A stretch of 64,000 nucleotides of DNA from Enterobacter sp. SA187 (GTDB taxonomy: Bacteria; Pseudomonadota; Gammaproteobacteria; Enterobacterales; Enterobacteriaceae). This document shows positions 28,946 through 36,674 of the stretch, in pieces; positions within the stretch are counted from its first letter, which is position 1; every line of letters begins with the position of its first letter. The stretch lies in the NCBI RefSeq assembly GCF_001888805.2, contig NZ_CP019113.1, positions 186,001 through 250,000 of the forward strand. Reading direction: 5' to 3'. The notes under the pieces were generated by a model. It was not told where the DNA came from, searched no databases, and was given only the letters and a program-made list of their open reading frames with translations. Position numbers and translations under genes: made by a program.

Positions 28946-31192
28946 CTAGCGTCCGCCGCGAATTAACCCGCCCATGCTGCGCCGTTCCATAAAGGCCGCG
29001 ACCTGATGGCGAACTTCGGCGGCCAGCTGGGCGTCAAGCGCCCGTCTGGCAAGCGTCTGCGCATCTTCGTGATCGATATGGCGCAGCAAATATTTAATAC
29101 GCGCCACCGAGCGGCCGTTCATCGACAGATGACGGTAGCCAAGGCCGATGAGAATGGCGACGCACATCGGATCCCCTGCCATTTCACCGCACAGCCGCAG
29201 ATCGATGTCGTGCCGTTCGGCTTCGTCGGCGATCATCGCCAGCGCGCGCAGCACGGCAGGATGCAGGCTGTCGTACATATTTGCCACGCGGGTATTGTTG
29301 CGATCCACCGCCAGAATGTACTGGGTCAAATCGTTGGTGCCGACGGAGATAAAATCGACCCGTTTAACCAGATGGGCGATCATAAAGACCATCGACGGCA
29401 CTTCCAGCATCACGCCAATGCGCGGTTTGGGAATGGCGTAGCCGATCATCTCTTCCACTTCGCGCCCGGCGCGCTCAATCAGACGTCGCGCCTCGTCGAT
29501 CTCATCGATGCTGGTGACCATCGGCAGCAGAATATTCAGGTTGCCGGTGGCGGCGTTGGCGCGCAGCATGGCGCGCACCTGGATCAAAAAGATCTCCGGC
29601 TGATCGAGCGTAATGCGGATCCCGCGCCAGCCGAGGCACGGATTCTCTTCGCTGATCGGCATGTAAGGCAGCTGTTTATCGGCGCCGACATCCAGCGTAC
29701 GCAGCGTGACGGGCTTGTCGATAAACATCTGCATCATGCCCTGGTACTGCGCCACCTGCTCCTCTTCCGAGGGGAAACCGCTTTGCAGCATAAAGGGGAT
29801 TTCGGTGCGGTAAAGACCGATGCCGTCAATGCGGCTGTCGAGATTTTCTTCGTGCGCCGGGCTTAAGCCCGCGTTGAGCATCACTTTCACCCGCTCGCCG
29901 CTTCTGAGCTGGGCGGGCAGATTAACGTCATCTTCAGCCAGACGGCTTAATTCATTTTCTTCGCTGATAAGCCGCTGATATTCCTGCATCAGGATCGGCT
30001 CTGGATCCACCAGCAGTTCACCGCGATAGCCATCGACGATCAGCGTGCGTTGATGCAGGATCGACGGCTGAATGTCTGCGCCCATCACGGTCGGGATGCC
30101 AAGGGCGCGAACCATGATCGCCGCATGGGAGTTCGCCGCGCCATCGCGCACCACCACGCCCACCAGTCGGTCGTGCGGCAGTTCGGCAAGCGTGGTGGCG
30201 GAGAGTTCATCAGCCACCAGCACAAAGCGCGCAGGCCAGGCATTCGGGCCCTGTAATGTATCGTCAAGGTGGAAGAGCAGACGCTGGCCGAGCATGCGCA
30301 AATCCCCGGCGCGCTCTTTCAGATAGCCATCGGTCAGCGCCGCAAACTGTTCGGCAAAGCGCTCAATAACCTTTTTTACCGCCCATTCGGCGACAAAGCC
30401 CCGGTCCACTTCCTCAAAGAGTTCCCGGCGCAGGCGGGCGTCAGAGAGCAGATGCGAATAGAGATCGAAGATCGCTGCCGTCTCTTTCTGCGCCCCGGCA
30501 GAGAAGCGCTTGCTGTAACGGCGAAATTCACTGGCCGCCTCTTCCAGCGCCCCGGTGAGCCTTTCGCGCTCCAGCGAGGTGTCGAGCGTCGAGGCTTCAT
30601 ACACCTGCTCCATCAGCGGCAGCGTGGCATCCATCCAGCCTTCGGCGATGGCTACGCCCGGCGAGGCAGGCAGCGCGCGGATGCGTGTCTGACGGTACTG
30701 ACCAAAGAGCGCCGCCAGCTGTGACTGGGAAAGAATGGCGGCCATCTGCGTGGCCAGCGTGACCAGGAAGGACTCTTCGCTTTCGTCAAACTGGCGTAAT
30801 TCACGCTGCTGCACCACCAGCACGCCCAGCAACTGGCGGCGCTGAATAATGGGCACGCCGAGAAAGGCGCGGAAGCGCTCTTCTTTGACTGCGGGAATGA
30901 ATTTAAAGCTGGGGTGCTTTTGCGCATCGGCCAGGTTGATGGGCTCCGCAAGCCGACCGACCAGGCCGACAATGCCCTGATCGAAGGCAAGCGTGACAGT
31001 ACGACCACGCGGCTTTTTCAAACCGCGCGTCGCCATCAGGTAATAGCAGCGTCTGTCGTGATCGGCGAGATAAACCGAGCAGACCTCGGTATCCATCGCC
31101 TGACAAATTTCAGTAACCAGTACGTCCAGCGCCTCGTTGAGGCGCGGAGCACTTGCCACTTTCTCGACGATTTCTCGCAGCCGGGTGAGCAT
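28946..31192 (-). CDS. ptsP: Nitrogen PTS enzyme I, PtsP
   Basis: Phosphoenolpyruvate-protein phosphotransferase of the nitrogen PTS; it phosphorylates NPr, which passes the phosphate to PtsN. The 748 residues comprise an N-terminal GAF domain (about 1-160), then the EI phosphohistidine domain with GAANSHAAIMVRALGIPTVMG and the PEP-binding TIM barrel containing GVMLEVPSMVFM and CGEMAGDPMCV. It starts 12 bp after rppH, and the pair form an operon. Confidence 0.97.
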   Translation of the reverse strand: MLTRLREIVEKVASAPRLNEALDVLVTEICQAMDTEVCSVYLADHDRRCYYLMATRGLKKPRGRTVTLAFDQGIVGLVGRLAEPINLADAQKHPSFKFIPAVKEERFRAFLGVPIIQRRQLLGVLVVQQRELRQFDESEESFLVTLATQMAAILSQSQLAALFGQYRQTRIRALPASPGVAIAEGWMDATLPLMEQVYEASTLDTSLERERLTGALEEAASEFRRYSKRFSAGAQKETAAIFDLYSHLLSDARLRRELFEEVDRGFVAEWAVKKVIERFAEQFAALTDGYLKERAGDLRMLGQRLLFHLDDTLQGPNAWPARFVLVADELSATTLAELPHDRLVGVVVRDGAANSHAAIMVRALGIPTVMGADIQPSILHQRTLIVDGYRGELLVDPEPILMQEYQRLISEENELSRLAEDDVNLPAQLRSGERVKVMLNAGLSPAHEENLDSRIDGIGLYRTEIPFMLQSGFPSEEEQVAQYQGMMQMFIDKPVTLRTLDVGADKQLPYMPISEENPCLGWRGIRITLDQPEIFLIQVRAMLRANAATGNLNILLPMVTSIDEIDEARRLIERAGREVEEMIGYAIPKPRIGVMLEVPSMVFMIAHLVKRVDFISVGTNDLTQYILAVDRNNTRVANMYDSLHPAVLRALAMIADEAERHDIDLRLCGEMAGDPMCVAILIGLGYRHLSMNGRSVARIKYLLRHIDHEDAQTLARRALDAQLAAEVRHQVAAFMERRSMGGLIRGGR

Positions 31193-31204
31193 GTTATGTA
31201 TGGC

Positions 31205-31735
31205 TTAACCTCTTTTACGTCGCCAGGCTGGGGGACTTTGCGGCTTCGGCGTCGCTTCAGAAAGCGCCATCACTACGCTTGCAAACTCTTTCATCACCCG
31301 ACGATAGACATCGCGTTTAAAGGAGACAACCTGACGAACGGGATACCAGTAACTCACCCAGCGCCAGCCATCAAACTCGGGGGTACTGCTGGTTTGCATA
31401 TTAATATCAGCATCACTGCTGACTAATTGCAGAAGAAACCATTTTTGTTTCTGGCCGATACACACCGGCTTTGTGTCCCAACGCACCAAACGTTTCGGTA
31501 ACTTGTAACGCAACCAGTTGCGAGTAGAAGCAAGGATACGCACATCTTTACGACTTAACCCAACCTCTTCGAACAGCTCCCGGTACATAGCCTGCTCCGG
31601 GGATTCTCCGGGGTTAATTCCCCCCTGAGGAAACTGCCATGAGTGCTGACCAAAGCGCCTGGCCCACATCACCTGGCCCTGTCGGTTACAAATTACGATC
31701 CCAACATTGGGGCGGTAGCCATCGTCATCAATCAC
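31205..31735 (-). CDS. rppH: RNA pyrophosphohydrolase RppH
   Basis: Removes pyrophosphate from 5' ends of mRNAs, starting RNase E-dependent decay. The 176-residue protein has the complete Nudix box GGINPGESPEQAMYRELFEE followed by VGL. The start is GTG, reading VIDDDGYRPNVGIV after a GAGG. The C-terminus is the basic tail AWRRKRG. The gene begins at the edge of the DARS2-containing gap. Confidence 0.97.
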   Translation of the reverse strand: MIDDDGYRPNVGIVICNRQGQVMWARRFGQHSWQFPQGGINPGESPEQAMYRELFEEVGLSRKDVRILASTRNWLRYKLPKRLVRWDTKPVCIGQKQKWFLLQLVSSDADINMQTSSTPEFDGWRWVSYWYPVRQVVSFKRDVYRRVMKEFASVVMALSEATPKPQSPPAWRRKRG

Positions 31736-31849
31736 CGGACTACCTCAAAAAAAATCTGAATTTGAACGATTGTTTCACACTAGTGGTAAACGGTAAACCA
31801 CTCTGTTAACGGTGCATAACCTAATAACAATTGAATAACTCACAGTTAT

Positions 31850-32240
31850 CTGCCGAGTTATAAACAGATTAGGGTTCCGGGCGGCCACTTTATTCACTTT
31901 TTCTGTGGATATAGTTGTGAAGAAGTATGGAATTAAAGGGGGAAAACCCGGAGTAGTCCTAAATCCGCATTAATGCCATGAAAAAATAAAGCGCTATGCG
32001 TCAGTAGCTTAATGCACTTATACCGGAACGAAAAGGCGGTTATGTGACGATCATCACAGGGATGATCGCCTCGCTGATGAAAGATCGCACAGCGTCGGTT
32101 TTATCCACAGTTTGTGCCACCAAGTTAAACACAATTTGTGCGAAAATTCGATTTTGCTCCCACGTCAAGGCTGTAAATGGAAACAGTAGTGAAGGTTTTT
32201 ACCAGTTATCCCACTTTTCTGTGGATAACATGGTGTAAGA
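31850..32240. promoter_or_regulatory. Probable DnaA-reactivating sequence DARS2
   Basis: In E. coli, DARS2 lies between ygdP (rppH) and mutH and promotes exchange of ADP for ATP on DnaA. The 680-bp rppH-mutH gap here has no convincing gene but holds consensus DnaA boxes: TTATCCACA at 32101-32109 and its inverse TGTGGATAA at 32220-32228. Near-consensus boxes are TTATTCACT at 31890-31898, TGTGGATAT at 31904-31912 (opposed, 5 bp apart) and TTATAAACA at 31858-31866. The opposed pair resembles a DARS core. Position plus boxes make the call; the exact limits and the IHF and Fis sites were not resolved. Outside these sites I see nothing in the gap except the CRP site. Confidence 0.82.
32043..32058. 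promoter_or_regulatory. Perfect CRP-type palindrome inside the rppH-mutH gap
   Basis: TGTGACGATCATCACA matches TGTGA-N6-TCACA at every conserved position. It lies between the DnaA boxes at 31904 and 32101 and 374 bp upstream of mutH, too far for a standard mutH activator site. Confidence 0.7.
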
Positions 32241-32416
32241 TCCTGTTCATTGCCAGTGACCAGAATTGGAAAACCGGGCAGGCTGTTGCGCAACATAAGT
32301 GATTATTTCCAAAAAAAGTCGTTAAATCATAGTATTGAAGGTTGCTCACAGAAATAAACCTCACTGCTCACCCCGGTGCATAATTGTTGTTCATTTTTTA
32401 ACCAAAGGTCTGAATC

Positions 32417-33112
32417 ATGTTCCCACCTGTTCCCTTAACTACACCACCGGATACCGAAGCAAAGCTGTTGGCGCAGGCACAGCGTCTGGCGGGCTTCACG
32501 TTAGGAGAACTGGGTCAAATGGCCGGTCTGCCAGTGCCCCAGGATCTGAAACGTGATAAGGGCTGGACCGGGATCCTGCTGGAACGCTGGCTGGGCGCAA
32601 GCGCAGGCAGCAAGCCGGAACAGGATTTCGCGGCGCTCGGTGTGGAGCTTAAAACCATTCCTGTGGATAACGCCGGACGCCCGCTGGAAACCACCTTTGT
32701 GTGCGTTGCCCCTTTGACGGGTAATAGCGGGGTGGTGTGGGAAACCAGTCATGTGCGTCACAAGTTAAAGCGTGTGCTGTGGATCCCGGTGGAAGGATCG
32801 CGGGAGATCCCTCTCGCCGTGCGGCGTGTGGGAGCACCGCTGCTGTGGAGTCCGGATGAAGATGAGGAGCGCCAGTTGCGCCTGGACTGGGAGGAGCTAA
32901 TGGATCTCATCGTACTGGGTCAGGTTGAAACAATTACTGCGCGTCACGGCGAAGTGTTACAACTGCGCCCGAAAGCGGCGAACAGTAAAGCGCTGACCGA
33001 GGCCGTGGGCACCGAGGGCCAACGTATCCTGACCCTGCCCCGCGGCTTTTATCTGAAAAAGAATTTTACCCGCGCATTGCTGGCGCGGCATTTTTTGTTG
33101 CAGGGTTATTAA
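32417..33112 (+). CDS. mutH: DNA mismatch repair endonuclease MutH
   Basis: Nicks the unmethylated strand at hemimethylated GATC when activated by MutS and MutL. The 231-residue protein has the catalytic D-x6-E-x-K arrangement in DFAALGVELKTIPVD. It also has the conserved GSKPEQ just before it and the C-terminal GFYLKKNFTRALLARHFLLQ. The N-terminus (FPPVPLTTPPDTEAKLLAQA) varies from E. coli but keeps the same reading. It is transcribed away from DARS2. Confidence 0.97.
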   Translation: MFPPVPLTTPPDTEAKLLAQAQRLAGFTLGELGQMAGLPVPQDLKRDKGWTGILLERWLGASAGSKPEQDFAALGVELKTIPVDNAGRPLETTFVCVAPLTGNSGVVWETSHVRHKLKRVLWIPVEGSREIPLAVRRVGAPLLWSPDEDEERQLRLDWEELMDLIVLGQVETITARHGEVLQLRPKAANSKALTEAVGTEGQRILTLPRGFYLKKNFTRALLARHFLLQGY

Positions 33113-33174
33113 ATTTTGCCCTGACCGGGCTTGCGCTTATAATTAGCCCTTCTTTTTTTGGCAGGACTTTTACG

Positions 33175-33888
33175 ATGTTATTTGCATGGATCACCGATCC
33201 CAATGCCTGGCTGGCGCTCGGAACACTGACGCTGCTGGAAATAGTGCTGGGTATCGATAATATTATTTTCCTTTCTCTGGTAGTGGCAAAACTTCCGCCC
33301 GCACAACGTAACCGCGCCCGCCGTCTCGGCCTTGCGGGAGCAATGATCATGCGTCTGGCGCTGTTGGCCTCAATCGCATGGGTGATACGCCTGACCACGC
33401 CGCTGTTTGAGGTGATGGGCCATGCGGTGTCGGCACGCGATCTGATTTTACTGCTTGGCGGCTTATTCCTGATCTGGAAAGCGAGCAAAGAGATCCACGA
33501 GTCCATTGAAGGGGAAGAGGAAGGACTGAAAACCAACGTCCACTCCTTTATGGGCGCGATTGTGCAGATCATGCTGCTGGACATCATCTTTAGTCTCGAC
33601 TCGGTGATTACGGCGGTGGGACTGTCTGACCATCTGTTCATTATGATGGCGGCGGTGGTGATTGCCGTTGGCGTGATGATGTTCGCGGCGCGTCCGATTG
33701 GCGAATTCGTCGATCGTCACCCGTCGGTGAAAATGCTGGCGCTGGCCTTCCTGATCCTCGTCGGCTTTACGCTGATGCTGGAAAGTTTCGGCATCCACGT
33801 GCCGAAAGGCTACATCTATTTCGCAATGTTCTTCTCCATTGCCGTGGAAACCCTCAATCTGTTGCGCAACAAGAAGCGTCCGCTCTGA
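33175..33888 (+). CDS. ygdQ: TerC-family inner-membrane protein YgdQ
   Basis: A 237-residue membrane protein of the TerC/Alx family, whose members are linked to metal-ion (manganese) handling; the exact role of YgdQ is unsettled. About seven hydrophobic segments are visible. The TerC signatures LEIVLGIDNIIFLSLV (about 22-37) and IVQIMLLDIIFSLDSVITAV carry the conserved membrane aspartates. It lies 62 bp after mutH, and a GC-rich terminator-like hairpin follows. Confidence 0.93.
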   Translation: MLFAWITDPNAWLALGTLTLLEIVLGIDNIIFLSLVVAKLPPAQRNRARRLGLAGAMIMRLALLASIAWVIRLTTPLFEVMGHAVSARDLILLLGGLFLIWKASKEIHESIEGEEEGLKTNVHSFMGAIVQIMLLDIIFSLDSVITAVGLSDHLFIMMAAVVIAVGVMMFAARPIGEFVDRHPSVKMLALAFLILVGFTLMLESFGIHVPKGYIYFAMFFSIAVETLNLLRNKKRPL

Positions 33889-33895
33889 TTTACCG

Positions 33896-33927
33896 CTCCC
33901 CCGCCCCCGGGGGAGTGTACATTTTTT
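33896..33927 (+). terminator. Probable terminator after ygdQ
   Basis: CTCCCCC pairs with GGGGGAG around a C-rich loop. A six-T run begins 6 bases later, so the T run is slightly displaced from the stem. Confidence 0.6.
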
Positions 33928-34019
33928 CTTCCGCTTTCAGAATTTGCTGCTTTTTCATCACATTATTCTGCGTTATTACTAGACTACATTCAGTTAACCG
34001 TCACGCGAGGAATAAAACG

Positions 34020-34238
34020 ATGAAAAAATGGGCAGTGGTGATCTCTGCAGTAGGCCTGGCTTTTGCGGTTTCAGGGTGCAGCAGTGATTACGTTATGGCG
34101 ACCAAAGATGGCAAAATGATCCTGACAGATGGTAAACCACAAATTGATGATGACACCGGACTGGTTAGCTATCGCGATCAGCAGGGCAACGAGATGCAGA
34201 TCAACCGCGACGACGTTTCACAGATTATCGAACGTTAA
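34020..34238 (+). CDS. ygdR: DUF903 lipoprotein YgdR
   Basis: A 72-residue predicted lipoprotein, unknown function, paralogue of YgdI at 6021-6248. The start at 34020 follows CGAGGA and gives a standard lipoprotein signal (MKKWAVVISAVGLAFAVSGC). A longer frame from 33915 would put the signal in the middle and was rejected. The mature part is a DUF903 domain with YVMATKDGKMILTDGKPQID and INRDDVSQI. Confidence 0.93.
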   Translation: MKKWAVVISAVGLAFAVSGCSSDYVMATKDGKMILTDGKPQIDDDTGLVSYRDQQGNEMQINRDDVSQIIER

Positions 34239-34243
34239 TCCTG

Positions 34244-34277
34244 AAAGGGTCAGTACCCTGCTGACCTTTTGATTTTT
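34244..34277 (+). terminator. ygdR terminator
   Basis: AAAGGGTCAG pairs with CTGACCTTT (one bulged G) and is followed by TTTGATTTTT, starting 5 bp after the ygdR stop. Confidence 0.75.
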
Positions 34278-34362
34278 CACTTTCCCTTTTCACTCCCCTC
34301 TGCCATGTTTATATTCCTTTGTCAGGAAGCGACTGACGTTGTTAACAAAAGGAAGCCGGCAA

Positions 34363-35403
34363 ATGCACTATCACCGTATCCCTCACAGCTCCCTTGAGAT
34401 AAGCACTCTGGGGCTGGGCACTATGACGTTTGGTGAACAAAATAGCGAAGCCGACGCCCATGCACAGCTCGATTATGCCGTAAGCCAGGGAATAAATTTT
34501 ATTGATGTCGCGGAGATGTACCCTGTTCCGCCACGCCCGGAAACCCAGGGGCTTACCGAGACTTACGTCGGCAACTGGCTGACGAAACGCGGTAACCGCG
34601 AAAAACTCGTTATCGCCTCAAAAGTCAGCGGCCCGAGCCGCAACAGCGACAGCGGTATCCGCCCGGATCAGGCGCTGGATCGAAAAAATATCCGCCAGGC
34701 GCTGGATGCCAGCTTAAAACGCCTGCAAACCGACTATCTCGATCTCTATCAGGTTCACTGGCCGCAGCGTCCGACCAACTGCTTCGGCAAACTGGGCTAT
34801 GAGTGGACGGATAGCGCGCCGGGTGTAACCATCCTTGAAACCCTTGAAGCGCTGACGGAATACCAGCGTGCCGGGAAAATTCGTTACATTGGCGTCTCCA
34901 ACGAAACGGCGTTTGGCGTGATGCGTTATCTGCACCTGGCGGACAAGCACGATCTGCCGCGCATCGTCACCATTCAGAACCCGTATAGCCTGCTGAACCG
35001 CAGCTATGAAGTGGCGCTGGCGGAAGTCAGCCAGTTTGAAGGGGTGGAGCTGCTGGCCTATTCCTGCCTGGCCTTTGGTACGCTGACCGGGAAATACCTC
35101 AACGGCGCGAAACCGGCAGGCGCGCGTAATACCCTGTTCAGTCGCTTTACCCGCTACAGCGGCGAGCAGTCGCAAAAAGCAGTCGCCGCTTACGTGGATA
35201 TTGCGAAGCGGCATAATCTGGATCCGGCGCAGATGGCGCTGGCCTTTGTGCGTCGCCAGCCGTTTGTCGCCAGCACCCTGCTGGGGGCGACCACGCTGGT
35301 ACAGCTGAAGACCAATGTGGAGAGCTTCCATCTTGATCTCAGTGAGGACGTGTTAGCAGAGATTGAAGCAGTGCACCGGGTGTATACCTATCCGGCACCG
35401 TGA
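34363..35403 (+). CDS. tas: Aldo-keto reductase Tas
   Basis: NADPH-dependent aldo-keto reductase family protein; in E. coli it was found as a suppressor of tyrosine auxotrophy under starvation. The chosen start gives 346 residues, MHYHRIPHSSLEISTLGLGT, the E. coli length. AKR features are GINFIDVAEMYP with the catalytic Asp and Tyr, IASKVSG with the catalytic Lys, and LYQVHWPQR with the His. The physiological substrate is unknown. It ends at a strong terminator next to a REP element. Confidence 0.94.
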   Translation: MHYHRIPHSSLEISTLGLGTMTFGEQNSEADAHAQLDYAVSQGINFIDVAEMYPVPPRPETQGLTETYVGNWLTKRGNREKLVIASKVSGPSRNSDSGIRPDQALDRKNIRQALDASLKRLQTDYLDLYQVHWPQRPTNCFGKLGYEWTDSAPGVTILETLEALTEYQRAGKIRYIGVSNETAFGVMRYLHLADKHDLPRIVTIQNPYSLLNRSYEVALAEVSQFEGVELLAYSCLAFGTLTGKYLNGAKPAGARNTLFSRFTRYSGEQSQKAVAAYVDIAKRHNLDPAQMALAFVRRQPFVASTLLGATTLVQLKTNVESFHLDLSEDVLAEIEAVHRVYTYPAP

Positions 35404-35406
35404 TGT

Positions 35407-35437
35407 AAAAAGCCGGGCAGATGCCCGGCTTTTTTTT
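35407..35437 (+). terminator. tas terminator
   Basis: AGCCGGGCA pairs with TGCCCGGCT around a 2-base GA loop and is followed by eight T. The upstream AAAA run would also allow termination of lplT transcripts from the other side. Confidence 0.9.
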
Positions 35438-35469
35438 GCCGGGTGGCGCTTGCGCTTACCCGGCCTACG
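35438..35469. repeat. REP element between tas and lplT
   Basis: The sequence starting GCCGGGTGGCGCTTGCGCTT and ending ACCCGGCCTACG has the stem-loop and GCCTAC tail of the enterobacterial REP consensus. It lies between convergent genes, the usual place for REPs. Confidence 0.85.
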
Positions 35470-35483
35470 TATCCCAGACTTCT

Positions 35484-36674
35484 TTACCGACGACGCTGCC
35501 AGATCCACAGCGCGGCAATCGCCAGCGCAAAGAGCGCACCGAAGCCCACGCCAACGCCCACCACCGGCACGCCGACTTTTATCGCCAGCGAATACAGCCC
35601 CAGCATCAGCAGCATAGCGGTGTTCTCACCGAGATTCTGTACCGCAATGGCATTCCCCGCGCCCACCGAGCGTTTACCGCGCTCCTGCAATAGCGCGTTC
35701 AGCGGCACCACAAAGAATCCACCCAGCAGACCAATCAGAATTAACAGGCCATAGGCAGGCAGTAGCGCATGTTGCAGGGAGAAGAACAGCACGCCGACGC
35801 CAATTAAAATCCCGGCTGGCATACAGCGCGACACCGTTTCCAGGGTGACGAGTTTCGCCGCCACGCCTGCGCCCAACACGATCCCCACCGCCACCATCGC
35901 GTTCAGATAGGTCGGCGTGGCGTTATCGGTAATACCCAGCGCCTCCGGTACCCACAACACCAGCAGGAAGCGCAGCGTCACGCCTGCGCCCCAGAACAGA
36001 CTGGTGCCCACCAGCGAGAAACGGGTTTCGCCGTTCTGCCATAAAGATCGGCAGGCGCTGAAAAAGCTGTTGGTCATCGGCACGAAACGCCAGGACTGGC
36101 CGGGACGGGCGACAGGCAATACCGGGATCAGCAAATTCGCCACCACCGCACCCGCGTACACCAGCGCACAGACGCCAAGCGCCGCCAGCACGTGCCAGTC
36201 TGCCAGCACCCCGCCCGCTACCGAGCCAAGCAAAATGGCGGCGATGGTGGAGGACTCCATCAGACCGTTCGCCTTTACCAGTTTATCGCCGGTGGTCAGC
36301 TCGCCGAGAATGCCGTACTTGGCTGGCGAGTAGGCCGCCGCGCCAATTCCCACCAGCGTATAGCCAATAAACGGGTTAACGCCGAGACAGATGCTTGCCG
36401 CGCCGAGCAGTTTCAGGCTGTTCGCCACCATCATCACGCGGCCTTTGGGGAAGCTGTCAGCAACCTGGCCGACAAAAGGCGCAAAGAGTATGTAAGCGCC
36501 TACAAACACCATTTGCAGGATCGGCTGGCTCCAGTCCGGGTAATACTGCTCTTTCAGCAGCGCCAGAGTGGCGAACAGCAGCGCGTTATCCCCGAAAGCA
36601 GACAGGAACTGCGCGGCGGTGACTGCCAGCATCCCCTTCGACCACAGGGAATTGTTAGTGTGTGACTCACGCAT
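35484..36674 (-). CDS. lplT: Lysophospholipid transporter LplT
   Basis: Major-facilitator flippase that brings lysophospholipids into the inner leaflet, where Aas re-acylates them. The 396 residues start MRESHTNNSLWSKGMLAV and have about 12 membrane segments, with AYSPAKYGILGELTTGDKLVKANG typical of the family. The start at 36674 overlaps the aas stop by 8 bp; an in-frame codon 42 bases further upstream was rejected. Confidence 0.96.
   Translation of the reverse strand: MRESHTNNSLWSKGMLAVTAAQFLSAFGDNALLFATLALLKEQYYPDWSQPILQMVFVGAYILFAPFVGQVADSFPKGRVMMVANSLKLLGAASICLGVNPFIGYTLVGIGAAAYSPAKYGILGELTTGDKLVKANGLMESSTIAAILLGSVAGGVLADWHVLAALGVCALVYAGAVVANLLIPVLPVARPGQSWRFVPMTNSFFSACRSLWQNGETRFSLVGTSLFWGAGVTLRFLLVLWVPEALGITDNATPTYLNAMVAVGIVLGAGVAAKLVTLETVSRCMPAGILIGVGVLFFSLQHALLPAYGLLILIGLLGGFFVVPLNALLQERGKRSVGAGNAIAVQNLGENTAMLLMLGLYSLAIKVGVPVVGVGVGFGALFALAIAALWIWQRRR

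Noticed and set aside
32044..32238. 64-residue frame in the rppH-mutH gap
   Set aside because: It starts inside the CRP palindrome with GTG, lacks a Shine-Dalgarno sequence and spans DnaA boxes; regulatory DNA explains the region better.
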